Origin: Caenorhabditis remanei | Taxonomy: Eukaryota; Nematoda; Chromadorea; Rhabditida; Rhabditidae | Length of the DNA stretch: 64,000 nucleotides | NCBI RefSeq assembly: GCF_010183535.1 | Contig: NC_071332.1 | Location: forward strand, 13,578,001 to 13,642,000 | Direction of reading: 5' to 3' | The notes under the pieces: generated by a model | What the model was told of the DNA's origin: nothing | Databases searched by the model: none | The model's input: the letters and a program-made list of their open reading frames with translations, nothing else | Shown here: positions 31,906 through 41,657 of the stretch, in pieces | How positions within the stretch are numbered: the stretch's first letter is position 1 | Layout: every line of letters begins with the position of its first letter | Position numbers and translations under genes: made by a program

Positions 31906-34900
31906 TCATTTTTCTGCGGGGTCCTCCGGTGTTGTGGGGACTTCTTTCTTCTCCGACTTGTACACTTTGCATCGATTCTTGTGCACCGTATTGAGTCGTT
32001 CCTTCTTCGATCTTGTGTTTGGTCCAGAGATTCTGACAGTGATGTTCGGTTCCTTAACTTCAATTACTTCAAACGGTCCTCGAAATTGCTTTCCAATCTT
32101 GCTGTATTTGGATTCCCGAATCAAAATCTTGTCCCCAACGTTGATAGCTGCATCGTTGATAACTTTTTCCGAATCATGTCTTTCCTTCTGTCTCGTGGAC
32201 CTTTTCTCAATCTTCTCCATACACTCCTTCTGTAGGGTCTCTTGAGTTGACCTGACCTGCGACACATGATCCATCACTCCTGTCGATAACGTATTCTCGG
32301 GCAACGCGTTTTTGAGTGGTGACCTCGCCTGCTGCCCGTGCATTACAACGTGTGGAGATACCCCAGTGGTAGCATTATTTGCATTGTTGTATGCGTGGAC
32401 TAACGTTTGCAGTTTTCGGTCCCAATTTTGACTGTCCTCACACTGTCGAAGCATTTGTTGAATCGTTTGATTTGCACGTTCTACTTGTCCATTAGCCTCG
32501 TGGTGATATGGAGTACTCATTTTGTGTTCCACTGCTAACGACTTCAACAGTTCTTTGAATTGATTCGAAGTGTAATTGGTTCCGTGGTCGGTCACAAGAG
32601 TTTTGGGTGTCCCGAATCTTGATACCACTCGATCCATAAACACGGTGCACAATTCCTCTGCTGTTTGGTCTCTGACGGCTTCAGCTATGATGAACTTGCT
32701 GAATGAATCCACAAAAACCGCAATGAATTTGTTTTTTCTATCCGTTTCGGCCATTGGTCCAATAAAATCCGAATGTACTCTCTCAAATGGTGCTGATGTT
32801 GTTTCGAATTTTCCCATCGGTGCTCTCAATCTCGTTTTTGCAGGATCCTTGTTCTTCTGGCACACTCGGCATCGTTCCACAATTCCTCGAATAGCTTTCG
32901 ACATTCCCGGCCAAGAAACGATGTCACCAACTCGTTTCTCTGTCTTTTCGCAACCAAGGTGAGCACTTTCAAAAATCGATTCGTGAACCATCTTGGCGAT
33001 GACGTGTCCATATTTGGTTTTAGCCGGTAGACTTATGACCCATTGTCGATCGTTGTTTCGTTTGAACAGGATTTCTTCATGAATTAGGCAGTTTTTCAGA
33101 AGTTCCCTTGTATCCAAAGTTCTCTCATCTTCGGATTGTTCTTCACGAATCTTGTCAAAATCGATCTTCAGAGTAGCAGTGAGGGCATTGATGAGCATTT
33201 TTGGAGAGGTAAGTCTTTTGTTATTCTTCTCGGATTTCTTCAGCGGATGATATCTTGACAAAGTATCACATACCACATTCTGCTTTCCAGGTCGATAGGT
33301 GATGACGATGTCGAATTCCTGTAGCACGATTTGATACTTCCCGAGTCTTCCCATCAGATCTTTTCGATGTAGAAGTGCCTTCAACGGAGCGTGATCAGTG
33401 ATGACTGTTGTCTTCGCCCCGTCAATATACGGACGAAATTGTTGCACAGCGTAGACCAATCCTAGCGCTTCCAATTCGATGGCTGCATAGTTCCGTTCAT
33501 GTGTATTGTACACTCGACTCGCATATGCCACAACTCGAAGATCCTTCCCTTCCTTGTCTTGTTGTTGGTACAATACTGCTCCAACTCCTTTTCCGGAACT
33601 ATCAACTTCGATGACGAACGGCTTTCCCAGTTGAGGTGCGACCAGAACTGGTTCTGAAGTGAGTGCTTCTTTCAGCTTTTCAAATGCTTCTGCTCTCTCG
33701 GTAGTCCATTCAAATTTCACATCCTTTTTGGTTAACTCCAGAATTGGTGCGGCTATTTTTGAGAAATTTTTCACAAACCGGCGATAAAAAGAAGCCATTC
33801 CAATGAATGCTCGGACATCCTTGACTGTTCTTGGAACGGGATACTCCTTTACGGCTTGTGTCTTGGCTGGATCGGGTTTCAGGCCATCCTTTGATACGAT
33901 AAATCCCAAAAATACAATGTGGTCTCTTGCAAATTTTGATTTATCTGCTTTCAGCTTCATCCCGATTCCTTCGATCTTGCCGAGAACTTCGTCGATGTCT
34001 TGAAGATGCTCTTCCGCTGTTCTGGATGTCATGATGAGGTCGTCGATGTAAACAAAGATTCTGGCTCGCACTTCTTTGATGAGTTCGTTCATGCATCGTT
34101 GGAAAGTTCCTGGAGATCCTTTGAGACCCATCGGCATTCGGAGATACTCAAAAGCACCCAAAAAACAAGCGAAAGCAGTCCTCGAAGAGTGTTCCGGTTC
34201 CACCATGATTTGATGAAACCCCGCTTGGAAATCCAAACTGGTGTAGAATTCTTGGCCTCCACATAAATCCAAGATTTCCTGGATGTTCGGGATAACACTC
34301 TGGACTGGCTTGGTGATGGCATTCAAAGCACGAAAATCCACGGTGAAGCGCCACGTCAATCCATCAGCTTTTCTCACCAACACGATTGGAGCCAAAAATG
34401 GAGAATCCGACGGTTGTATGATTCGTTGCTCCAACATCATTTTTATCTGCCTCGCGATTTCTTCTCTCTTCTCCAATGGAATCCTGTAGATCTTGGCATT
34501 CGGTATTTTGTAACCATCTTCCAAATCAATCCGATGTTTGATTTTTCCCTTATACTCTCCAAGGATACCGTCTGGTCCCACAAATGCTTCCGCATGTGCG
34601 TCGATGATCACTCTCAGAACTTCCTTTTGATTTTCGGTGAGTTTTGATTTCGAAAGGTCTACCCAATCTGATATCCGAAAATTTCTAGGCGTCTCCTGTG
34701 GAAGTTTCGGCAGTTTCGATTCCCAATCAGCTTCCGGTGATGCGTTGTCCTGATCAAAAGTTTTGATGGATCCAATCTTCGAAGCTTTGGCAATTGCTCT
34801 CTTCTTCTGGAGTCGCACTGGAGTTGCAGATGGATTGAAGACTTGAACCATTGTTTTCCCAGCATCCTCGATACGAGCAATCACTCTTCCAACCACGTAG

Positions 34901-37900
34901 ATGTCGTCACCATCTTCCTGGGTATCTTCCAACAACAATTCCTGTCCCATCTCTGGATTGTAGTTTTCGATGATGGCTGGGATTACTGCTTCCGACTTAG
35001 CATCAATTACAACGTCTCCCTGTGGAAATACCAAGATGCTTTCTTCTTCGTCTTCCTCGTCACAGCCAACATAATTGATTGGAATTTTTACGCCTCCAAT
35101 CTCGATAACTCCTTCGAAGAGATTTGTGCTGATGTTTCCAAAATTCTTACTGATGCTTGTTTGGATATCGGCACCTAACAGAACTGGAGCTGGACAATCG
35201 ACATCTGATGATACCAAGAAGTTGTGTTGCATCGCATATGGACCAATTTTGATCGTTGCCATGGTTGTCCCGAGGAAGTTGATTGGTGATCCATTTGCAG
35301 CTTGGGCCACCAATTGTCCTCTTGTATCCACATCTGTCACCACTGAAGACATCGGCATGTAACTGATTGCAGCTCCCGTGTCCCACAAAGCTTTCAGTGG
35401 TCTTCCTTCGATTTCCAGAGGAATGTGCGGAGTACGAGCAGGTCTGATACCTTTCCATTTTCTCGATTTGATTGCACAGACTTTTCCAAGCATAGGATAT
35501 TCCTCTTCAATTGGCTTCTGTCGAATTTTCTGGGGTGGTGGTGGAGCTGGTCGATTGGTCATCTGGACATTGTTGATGTGGAGTTGTTGTGTCAATCCCA
35601 CGAGAGATTCGGCCAATCCAATTGCTGTTTTCCTGGTCACTTTTGTTGCCTTCCGGAATGCTCGGTACTTCAAATAGGCGTATCCAATGCATACGATGAC
35701 CAATATGACAGCAATCAACGATCCGATCCAGATGAAAAGTTCCAGAATAGAGAAGAGTGCATTTCGAAGTCCATTTCCAACCTTATCAACTGTGGTGTCG
35801 TACAGCTCTTTTGCGGATTTTCCAACTTTTGTAGCAGAATCGGTGAGTAGATCAATTCCTGTGTTCAGCACTCCTTCCTTAATCAAACTCTTCTGCAGAT
35901 CTCTTTGGAATCGACTGGATTTCTTCTCGTTTTCCTTGTCAGCAGACGTCGAAACTCCAATTTCTTGGTTGAGATTGGTGTAGAAAGTCTTTGGTGGTTC
36001 CAGCAAGAATTGATCTTGAGTCATCCTGTTTGGTCGAATGAGCTGCTGAGGGCTGACTTCTTTGTTGTCCGATCCAATCCACCGATGATGTTCCATCCGG
36101 ATTCCAATTGGTCGGTCATCACACGAAATTTTCACAGCTTCGGTCACCAAATCTTCAGATCCTGGCAGTTGGAACCAAATGATTCCATCCACTGTAACTG
36201 GCACCAAGTCATAACAAGTGTTGTTGACCTTCCTGTCCCAATGAATTGTAGATGGCGTCACTGTCCTGCATTTCGAAATGAGTAAGCTTTCTCCAATTCT
36301 TTTTGCAGAAATATCCTTTCTTTTCAGAAGTTGGCGAACTGCGGCAGTCGGATCAATTGAAAGAAGAGTGTCGAACAAGGAATTTGTGGCGAATTGTTCT
36401 TTGCAGGTGGAGGTGAAACTCTCTTCAATTGTCTTCGTACGAACCTTTGATGATTTGACATCGTTTTGGTTGATAACCGGAGCATGGTTCGATGTTATCA
36501 CTGGAGCAGGTGCATCAGGTCTGGCAGACATAGCAGGAGCAGCGGGGACTGTATGAACAGGAGGTGTAACAAGTGGAGCTGTTGTTGTTGTCTTCGGTGG
36601 AGTCGTCGGTTTTTCTGTGGGAGGTGGTGTCGGCCGTGTCCACTGAGCTTCATCGATTGGAGCAAACTCTCCCATTTCTTTCAGCTTCGTCTCGTTGAAT
36701 TTTGGAACCAATGCACTTGAATCCAAATGAATGAAATCTGGCTCACTTTTCCCAAACTCTCGTTCCAGCAACGTGTCGAACATGAATGCATCTCGTTGTT
36801 CAATCATCCGAAACATTGTTTCCTCAGCATGTGTGAGTCCATTCTTCAACGAAGTAAGTCTTCTCATTTCTCTCCAAGCGTACTGTGCAATCCGAATAGC
36901 TTTCAGGGCAATCAGAAGAGTGGATTGTTGATGTCTCCTGTCCTCCGGATAAAATTTGGCTCGTTGGCTCAGCAAATTGTTGGTGACGTTGTACCTTTTG
37001 AACTCACGAAGAAGTACTTGGTCTATAATTGGAGAGTTGACCACCGCGACATCCTTGAGGTTCTTCTTTCCATAGAGCTTCCAAACCAACGGAGTCGTGA
37101 AGTTTTCCCCGATTTCAAATTCAATCCATTCGTTGAGATTTCCTTTGATTCCGGCAGTCGCTCTCTTTATCCTCCATGGAAACGGTGAGTCTTTTTGAAA
37201 GACAGTGTACTCCGGTCTCTGATAAAGTATCTGTGGCAGTTCGATGAGAAGACCATCATCTGTCATCAAAGCCTGGTTCATTGCACAGTCATCGAGAATT
37301 GTTCGCACTTTCCTCAAATCTTTTTCAATTCCAGCAAAGAATCCAGTCTCCTCGATCGCGAGGTAATCCTGGTGGATGATGGCTTCACTCGAGAAGGAGT
37401 ATTGGAATGGGCATTCCCTTCTGGCGATTTGAGGTTCCCAGACAATGGTGAATCGATCCTCCTTGCAGCTACCTGACTCGAACGAGCATTGTTCCAAGTT
37501 GCCCAAATTGGAGATGATTGTCCTTCCGTCGATGGTCGCTACGTGTCCGGTCTGGAGTGTGAATTCGTGGAATTCAAACGTTTTGCTTCCGAACCAGCTA
37601 GGTTTGATTGTCCCGTTCTCCATGGTATTTGTCCGGAAGTAGCCAGGTGAGATCTCCTCCAACGATTTTCCATCATACTTCTTTTCCAGCACCGCTTTCC
37701 TGCACTCTTCGACTGCTACCTCCACCTGCTCTCCAATTTCCGTCTCGGTTGTCTGGTAGATGGTCAGAAAGCCAAACGTGTGAGCCTTCATTGATGTCTT
37801 GGAGCATTTGTTGGCTTGGAGCTCCATCGCTTCGGTCCTTGGCACATAGACTGCTATCTGATGGCGTTGCAAATGGACATCCGTGTTGAAGGTGCACTGG

Positions 37901-39507
37901 ATGGGCTTCGGTGGGACGAACACGTTTCCAGTCACTCCGAATCCACAAACTTGTAGAGAATCAGCCGTTGGAAGGAGGGTCAACGTCATCAACCCCAAAA
38001 GGAACTTACTGACGTTGTTAATAACCGGTCTACCTGTCCGGTTATTGAATCCAACCTTTGGTGGAGCATCCTCGATTGGAAGTGGTGGCGGTCTCTGGTG
38101 TCCAATTGCTTGGGTTGGTTGGTGTGTGGCTCCTTGGATTTGCTGGTATCCCGCTCCTTGGATTGGTTGGTGTCCAAATCCTTGCATTGGCTGACCATAC
38201 TGCTGCGGGGCCTGGTGATACTGAGGAGGGGCCTGATGATGTTGCTGAGGGACATGATGAGGGCAATGCTGGCAATGCTGACATCCTTGAACTTGTCCAA
38301 GTGTTCCCTGGTAATTGGGAAAACTCCGGTAGGTCTTTTCTCTTCTGCCTCGTCCTCCAAAATGTCCTCCCCTTCCAGGTTGCCATGCTGGAAAGGCTTG
38401 TTGGACAACGGCCACCAGTGCTTCATCATCATCTTCTTCCGCTTCGATTTTGAGGAGTCGATCGATTTTCTCCGCTTGGTTCACCATTTCCTTTAGAGTT
38501 TTCGGAGCAGTGGGGAGTCGGCGCAGCTCCGTTCTGATTTCCTTGTTGATTCCGTTCAGGAACTGAGTCGCTAGGAGCCGATCTCTGGATGCCACTTCCA
38601 GATCGTCGTATGCATACGTCCCGAGTTTCCTGATTTTTTCCGCATACTCCGAAATCGATGATTTCCCTTGATGGGTATTACTGATCTCCTGCAGAGCTAT
38701 TTCCTTGTCGGCATCGCACTCATGAGCCTTGAGGAGTGCCTTGGTGACGCCGGCCCAGGTCTTCTTCTCCTCAGCTGGGATTCTGTCGTATTTGTGGAGG
38801 GCTGCATCCTCCAGAAAAAACGGCAGAATCCCAACTGCTGCCTCCGACGGGACCTTGATTCGATAGAAGGTCCGCGCCAGGGAGTCCAGCCACTCGGTGA
38901 TGTCTGCGGCTTTGCCATCACCGAATTTCCGAACTCGCCTCTCCAACAGCCGCAATACGTCTCCGGTGGACTTCCACTCCGTCCCACCGGTGACGTCGAT
39001 CTGCGTCTCCTCCGTCTCAAAGCGATCATTGTATGGGGCTGTCGGTGGCTTTTGCTCGTCCCCCATGATTGTTCTCTCCGAATTCTCAGTTGTGTCCAAC
39101 GGTGGGTCTTTTTCAACTTTCACACTAACAAAGTTGTAGCTTCCAGGTGGGGGAGAAGCAACGAGAGTCTTCGACTCAAGGGAATCAAAATACTCCGATA
39201 GTGAGAGAGTTGAGTTTGGAGAATCGGATTTGAGAGGAGAGTGGAATGGAGATATACAAGGAGAAGATTGACGAGAAGAAATAGGAGTGGAGGTTCTTAC
39301 GAATTTTCCTGGTGGTGAGAGATCCGTCTGCTCCTGGTTCCCTGAAGTTGGTGCTCTCGATCCAGGTGATCTCAGCCGCAATAATTTCTCCAGAAACGCG
39401 TTGACTTCTTCTGGCGTAGAGTTTTTTGTGAGCGCCGGTGAGTAGTCTTCCTTGACTGAGAATGGAAAAAGAGTTTTTCTTACTTCTGGGGTCTTCTTTT
39501 CAGCCAA
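31906..39507 (-). CDS. Gag-Env-like-Pol polyprotein, single frame
   Basis: 2,533 codons counted from TTG 39507; the frame is open further upstream without an ATG, and the first in-frame ATG is codon 148 (39066). Gag: about 185-350, helical retrotransposon-gag sequence, then a Gln/Pro/His-rich nucleocapsid region without a canonical CCHC knuckle. Envelope-like part: about 500-1285, with an internal hydrophobic signal (~500-518), many paired cysteines, NxS/T sites, and one membrane helix (~1250-1280). Protease: DTGA at ~1376. RT: YIDD at ~1820. RNase H: Asp ~1969. Integrase: HHCC finger ~2170-2217 and D-D-35-E at ~2247, 2307, 2343. It ends TGA 31906. Protease would have to free the envelope part, or internal initiation or splicing would be needed. 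Confidence 0.88.
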   Translation of the reverse strand: MAEKKTPEVRKTLFPFSVKEDYSPALTKNSTPEEVNAFLEKLLRLRSPGSRAPTSGNQEQTDLSPPGKFVRTSTPISSRQSSPCISPFHSPLKSDSPNSTLSLSEYFDSLESKTLVASPPPGSYNFVSVKVEKDPPLDTTENSERTIMGDEQKPPTAPYNDRFETEETQIDVTGGTEWKSTGDVLRLLERRVRKFGDGKAADITEWLDSLARTFYRIKVPSEAAVGILPFFLEDAALHKYDRIPAEEKKTWAGVTKALLKAHECDADKEIALQEISNTHQGKSSISEYAEKIRKLGTYAYDDLEVASRDRLLATQFLNGINKEIRTELRRLPTAPKTLKEMVNQAEKIDRLLKIEAEEDDDEALVAVVQQAFPAWQPGRGGHFGGRGRREKTYRSFPNYQGTLGQVQGCQHCQHCPHHVPQQHHQAPPQYHQAPQQYGQPMQGFGHQPIQGAGYQQIQGATHQPTQAIGHQRPPPLPIEDAPPKVGFNNRTGRPVINNVSKFLLGLMTLTLLPTADSLQVCGFGVTGNVFVPPKPIQCTFNTDVHLQRHQIAVYVPRTEAMELQANKCSKTSMKAHTFGFLTIYQTTETEIGEQVEVAVEECRKAVLEKKYDGKSLEEISPGYFRTNTMENGTIKPSWFGSKTFEFHEFTLQTGHVATIDGRTIISNLGNLEQCSFESGSCKEDRFTIVWEPQIARRECPFQYSFSSEAIIHQDYLAIEETGFFAGIEKDLRKVRTILDDCAMNQALMTDDGLLIELPQILYQRPEYTVFQKDSPFPWRIKRATAGIKGNLNEWIEFEIGENFTTPLVWKLYGKKNLKDVAVVNSPIIDQVLLREFKRYNVTNNLLSQRAKFYPEDRRHQQSTLLIALKAIRIAQYAWREMRRLTSLKNGLTHAEETMFRMIEQRDAFMFDTLLEREFGKSEPDFIHLDSSALVPKFNETKLKEMGEFAPIDEAQWTRPTPPPTEKPTTPPKTTTTAPLVTPPVHTVPAAPAMSARPDAPAPVITSNHAPVINQNDVKSSKVRTKTIEESFTSTCKEQFATNSLFDTLLSIDPTAAVRQLLKRKDISAKRIGESLLISKCRTVTPSTIHWDRKVNNTCYDLVPVTVDGIIWFQLPGSEDLVTEAVKISCDDRPIGIRMEHHRWIGSDNKEVSPQQLIRPNRMTQDQFLLEPPKTFYTNLNQEIGVSTSADKENEKKSSRFQRDLQKSLIKEGVLNTGIDLLTDSATKVGKSAKELYDTTVDKVGNGLRNALFSILELFIWIGSLIAVILVIVCIGYAYLKYRAFRKATKVTRKTAIGLAESLVGLTQQLHINNVQMTNRPAPPPPQKIRQKPIEEEYPMLGKVCAIKSRKWKGIRPARTPHIPLEIEGRPLKALWDTGAAISYMPMSSVVTDVDTRGQLVAQAANGSPINFLGTTMATIKIGPYAMQHNFLVSSDVDCPAPVLLGADIQTSISKNFGNISTNLFEGVIEIGGVKIPINYVGCDEEDEEESILVFPQGDVVIDAKSEAVIPAIIENYNPEMGQELLLEDTQEDGDDIYVVGRVIARIEDAGKTMVQVFNPSATPVRLQKKRAIAKASKIGSIKTFDQDNASPEADWESKLPKLPQETPRNFRISDWVDLSKSKLTENQKEVLRVIIDAHAEAFVGPDGILGEYKGKIKHRIDLEDGYKIPNAKIYRIPLEKREEIARQIKMMLEQRIIQPSDSPFLAPIVLVRKADGLTWRFTVDFRALNAITKPVQSVIPNIQEILDLCGGQEFYTSLDFQAGFHQIMVEPEHSSRTAFACFLGAFEYLRMPMGLKGSPGTFQRCMNELIKEVRARIFVYIDDLIMTSRTAEEHLQDIDEVLGKIEGIGMKLKADKSKFARDHIVFLGFIVSKDGLKPDPAKTQAVKEYPVPRTVKDVRAFIGMASFYRRFVKNFSKIAAPILELTKKDVKFEWTTERAEAFEKLKEALTSEPVLVAPQLGKPFVIEVDSSGKGVGAVLYQQQDKEGKDLRVVAYASRVYNTHERNYAAIELEALGLVYAVQQFRPYIDGAKTTVITDHAPLKALLHRKDLMGRLGKYQIVLQEFDIVITYRPGKQNVVCDTLSRYHPLKKSEKNNKRLTSPKMLINALTATLKIDFDKIREEQSEDERTLDTRELLKNCLIHEEILFKRNNDRQWVISLPAKTKYGHVIAKMVHESIFESAHLGCEKTEKRVGDIVSWPGMSKAIRGIVERCRVCQKNKDPAKTRLRAPMGKFETTSAPFERVHSDFIGPMAETDRKNKFIAVFVDSFSKFIIAEAVRDQTAEELCTVFMDRVVSRFGTPKTLVTDHGTNYTSNQFKELLKSLAVEHKMSTPYHHEANGQVERANQTIQQMLRQCEDSQNWDRKLQTLVHAYNNANNATTGVSPHVVMHGQQARSPLKNALPENTLSTGVMDHVSQVRSTQETLQKECMEKIEKRSTRQKERHDSEKVINDAAINVGDKILIRESKYSKIGKQFRGPFEVIEVKEPNITVRISGPNTRSKKERLNTVHKNRCKVYKSEKKEVPTTPEDPAEK

Positions 39508-41248
39508 TGACGATGGAGATGCGGTTGGAGTTTGGAACGAACTTGATGGTGATACGGCCGGTGAAGTGTTGGACGTCGGATTCGATGAAGTTGGTGTCGG
39601 TGTCGTTGACGATGTTGCTGCAGTTGTCTCCGATGTAGTCGATGCAATCGATGCAGTGGACGCAGTTGATGCAGTTGTTGCAGCTTCAGCAATTAAGTCT
39701 TCTGCTTTCCGTTGGCTCCTCGTACGTCGGTCCGTTGGTCCAGTTGGATTCCGTGGATTCTTGTACTTCGTCTTCTTGTCCAGGATTGATGGAAAAAGTA
39801 AGTATTTGAATTAAGAAGAACGAGTGAAACGAGATGAGGAGTAAGGAAGCGAAGAATGGAAGATGAGAGAAAGTAGACGGTCAATAAGACGAGAGAATAG
39901 AACAGCGGCAATCGCCACGGCAAGTCAACGAAAGTTAAGATTCAAGAAAAGAAAAGAAACGAAACAAACGATGAACTGAGCAGTGGACGAATGCGTCGGG
40001 TGAGTGTTGAATGAATGTGGCTGTTCTGTCTTACTGGCTCCACGATCTCTGGGGCGGGGCTTCTTCCATGTTGTTTACCGCATTTGCCAGATAGGCGTAC
40101 CCCGCGGTGCCATCTCGAACAGCTGTCATTAATTATGCGCGTAATCCGATACGAGATGCATATTGTTTACGCTATCGTTTGCAATATTTAATCGGGTCGG
40201 ATTGCACTTAATGACTTTGTTTACGGGATGGTGCACTTCAAATGCATAAGATTAGAGATAGATTTTGCCGATGCCACAAACAGTAAACAATCTATCTATC
40301 AATCTTGTGTCGGTTCTGTTTCTGACGCCGTACGTCAGAGAGTGTTTGGATCTGTATCTCTCACACTATCCATGACCAGGTGGATAAGATATGGTTGACT
40401 AATCCATATCGCCGACTCATATCAAAACTTAAGAATTTTACGGGGCATCGAAAAGAAATTTAGGTCATAGCTAGCTTCCCAGCGTCTAGGTGCTACTGAG
40501 TCGGAAATCGCCCTTGGCTTAGTTTTACGACAGGCTCTTCTTCTTCTTTTTCTTCTTTCAGAATGCGCTCCTCCCTTGTGCGGGCCCTTCATCCAAAGCC
40601 CAGGCGTCACGAGCTGCACTCGCTGAGCTGTGGTCATTCTCGCGAGGGACGTGAACGAGCGACTAATAATCTTACTATATATATAATTAATAAACAGTTC
40701 TCAGCCTGCTATTTGCCTTTGCCTGATATTCCAGGTCTGGGAACCACAGAATTGAGTAAAGGACCGGGGCAAGTACAGCGGTCCCCATCAGGTGTCGTCC
40801 TAATGTTGAATAAAATGGAACTAAACTTATGGTTACCAATATTGGGGTGGATACATGAATTGGGAGGGGGACGTGATTATAGACCTAGGTGAGCCGAGGG
40901 ACGATTTGAGAGAATTTGTGTGGAGATTTTTCGGTTTAACAGATACAAAACTTACCTCCAGAACACTTGGATTACCCTGTACTTGAGATGGAGAAAAAAT
41001 ACAGAGGGTTATTTTATGAGTGGGAGGTGGGTTAATTACTCCACACCTGGACCAAATATTGTTAAAAGCACCTCTGAACTACTAAAAACAATGCTCATAA
41101 AAACCGTCCAAGGTGACACTACAACCTTTTCCGTGCGGTTGGAGTAGAGCTAGGACCATTCTTCTGTTTACTAAGAAGAGTTAAAGTGAGGGAAAAGTGG
41201 GAATTGGTAACACTCAAAACACTCTCAGTGAAACTGGATCATAATAGA
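39508..41248 (-). other. Retrotransposon 5' leader
   Basis: About 1.74 kb between the primer-binding site and the polyprotein. The gag frame stays open upstream to about 39810 with Ser/Thr/Ala/Val low-complexity codons and no ATG. The rest has no coding signal. It may contain splice sites and packaging signals, which I cannot define. Confidence 0.5.
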
Positions 41249-41268
41249 GTTCGGTGACGGGACCTCCA
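41249..41268 (-). other. Primer-binding site of retrotransposon
   Basis: On the element strand the 5' LTR is followed immediately by TGGAGGTCCCGTCACCGA. It starts with TGG as required to pair a tRNA CCA end. The first ten bases match the 3' end of Gln-type tRNAs (GGGACCT+CCA); beyond that the match is poor, so the primer tRNA is uncertain. Confidence 0.6.
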
Positions 41269-41648
41269 TTTAACAAGGTTGACGTTCCATGGTGGATCTT
41301 ATTCCTTGTCCTTCCACTTTGACTTATATCCAACACTTTAGAACACGGTCTTTTAGAATACATAGAGGTTTATTATGGGAGAGATACTAAAGATAAAGAT
41401 AAAGAGGTAGGTTATAGTTAAATCAGGAGACTAATACTGAATGAGGAATTCAAGGGAGATAAACATATAAAACTAGATAAAGGGAAAGAGTAATTAAAAT
41501 AAAGAAAGACCTCAAGACGGGTGTTAGTCTTGGTGTCCTAGCTCTCTACTGGCAAGCGGGTGTCACAAACCCGTGCGGGAGAGAGAGAGAGAGACACAGA
41601 AACGAAGGAACGCCCTCCGAAAGGATTGCGTTCCTCTATCATGTGACA
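41269..41648 (-). repeat. 5' LTR (right)
   Basis: 380 bp, no difference seen from the 3' LTR. Its start (41648) is 9 bp past the stop codon of acyltransferase copy B on the same strand. Its AATAAA near 41377 (element strand) could now end copy-B transcripts. Confidence 0.92.
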
Positions 41649-41657
41649 AATGCCTCA

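Larger units (their letters stand above)
30281..41648 (-). mobile_element. Complete Ty3/gypsy LTR retrotransposon, 11.4 kb
   Basis: Two 380-bp LTRs in direct orientation appear identical base for base. They are flanked by a 4-bp duplication AATG (30277-30280 and 41649-41652). The element is read leftward and begins TGTCACATG. A primer-binding site follows the 5' LTR and a polypurine tract precedes the 3' LTR. The internal part has a 1.76-kb leader, one frame of about 2,530 codons, and a 1.25-kb 3' region with an antisense gene. The order protease-RT-RNase H-integrase is that of Ty3/gypsy. No stop breaks the frame, so the element may be active. It is an endogenous nematode element; I see no close match by eye to a named Cer family. 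Confidence 0.92.

Noticed and set aside
31934..39814. Many 60-178-codon plus-strand open frames across the polyprotein
   Set aside because: Antisense shadows of a long coding frame; no splice signals or domains. Only the EGF frame beyond the polyprotein end has gene structure.
40563..41147. Plus-strand frames in the retrotransposon leader
   Set aside because: No domain, and opposite to the element; a TTCTTTCAG at 40560 alone is not enough.
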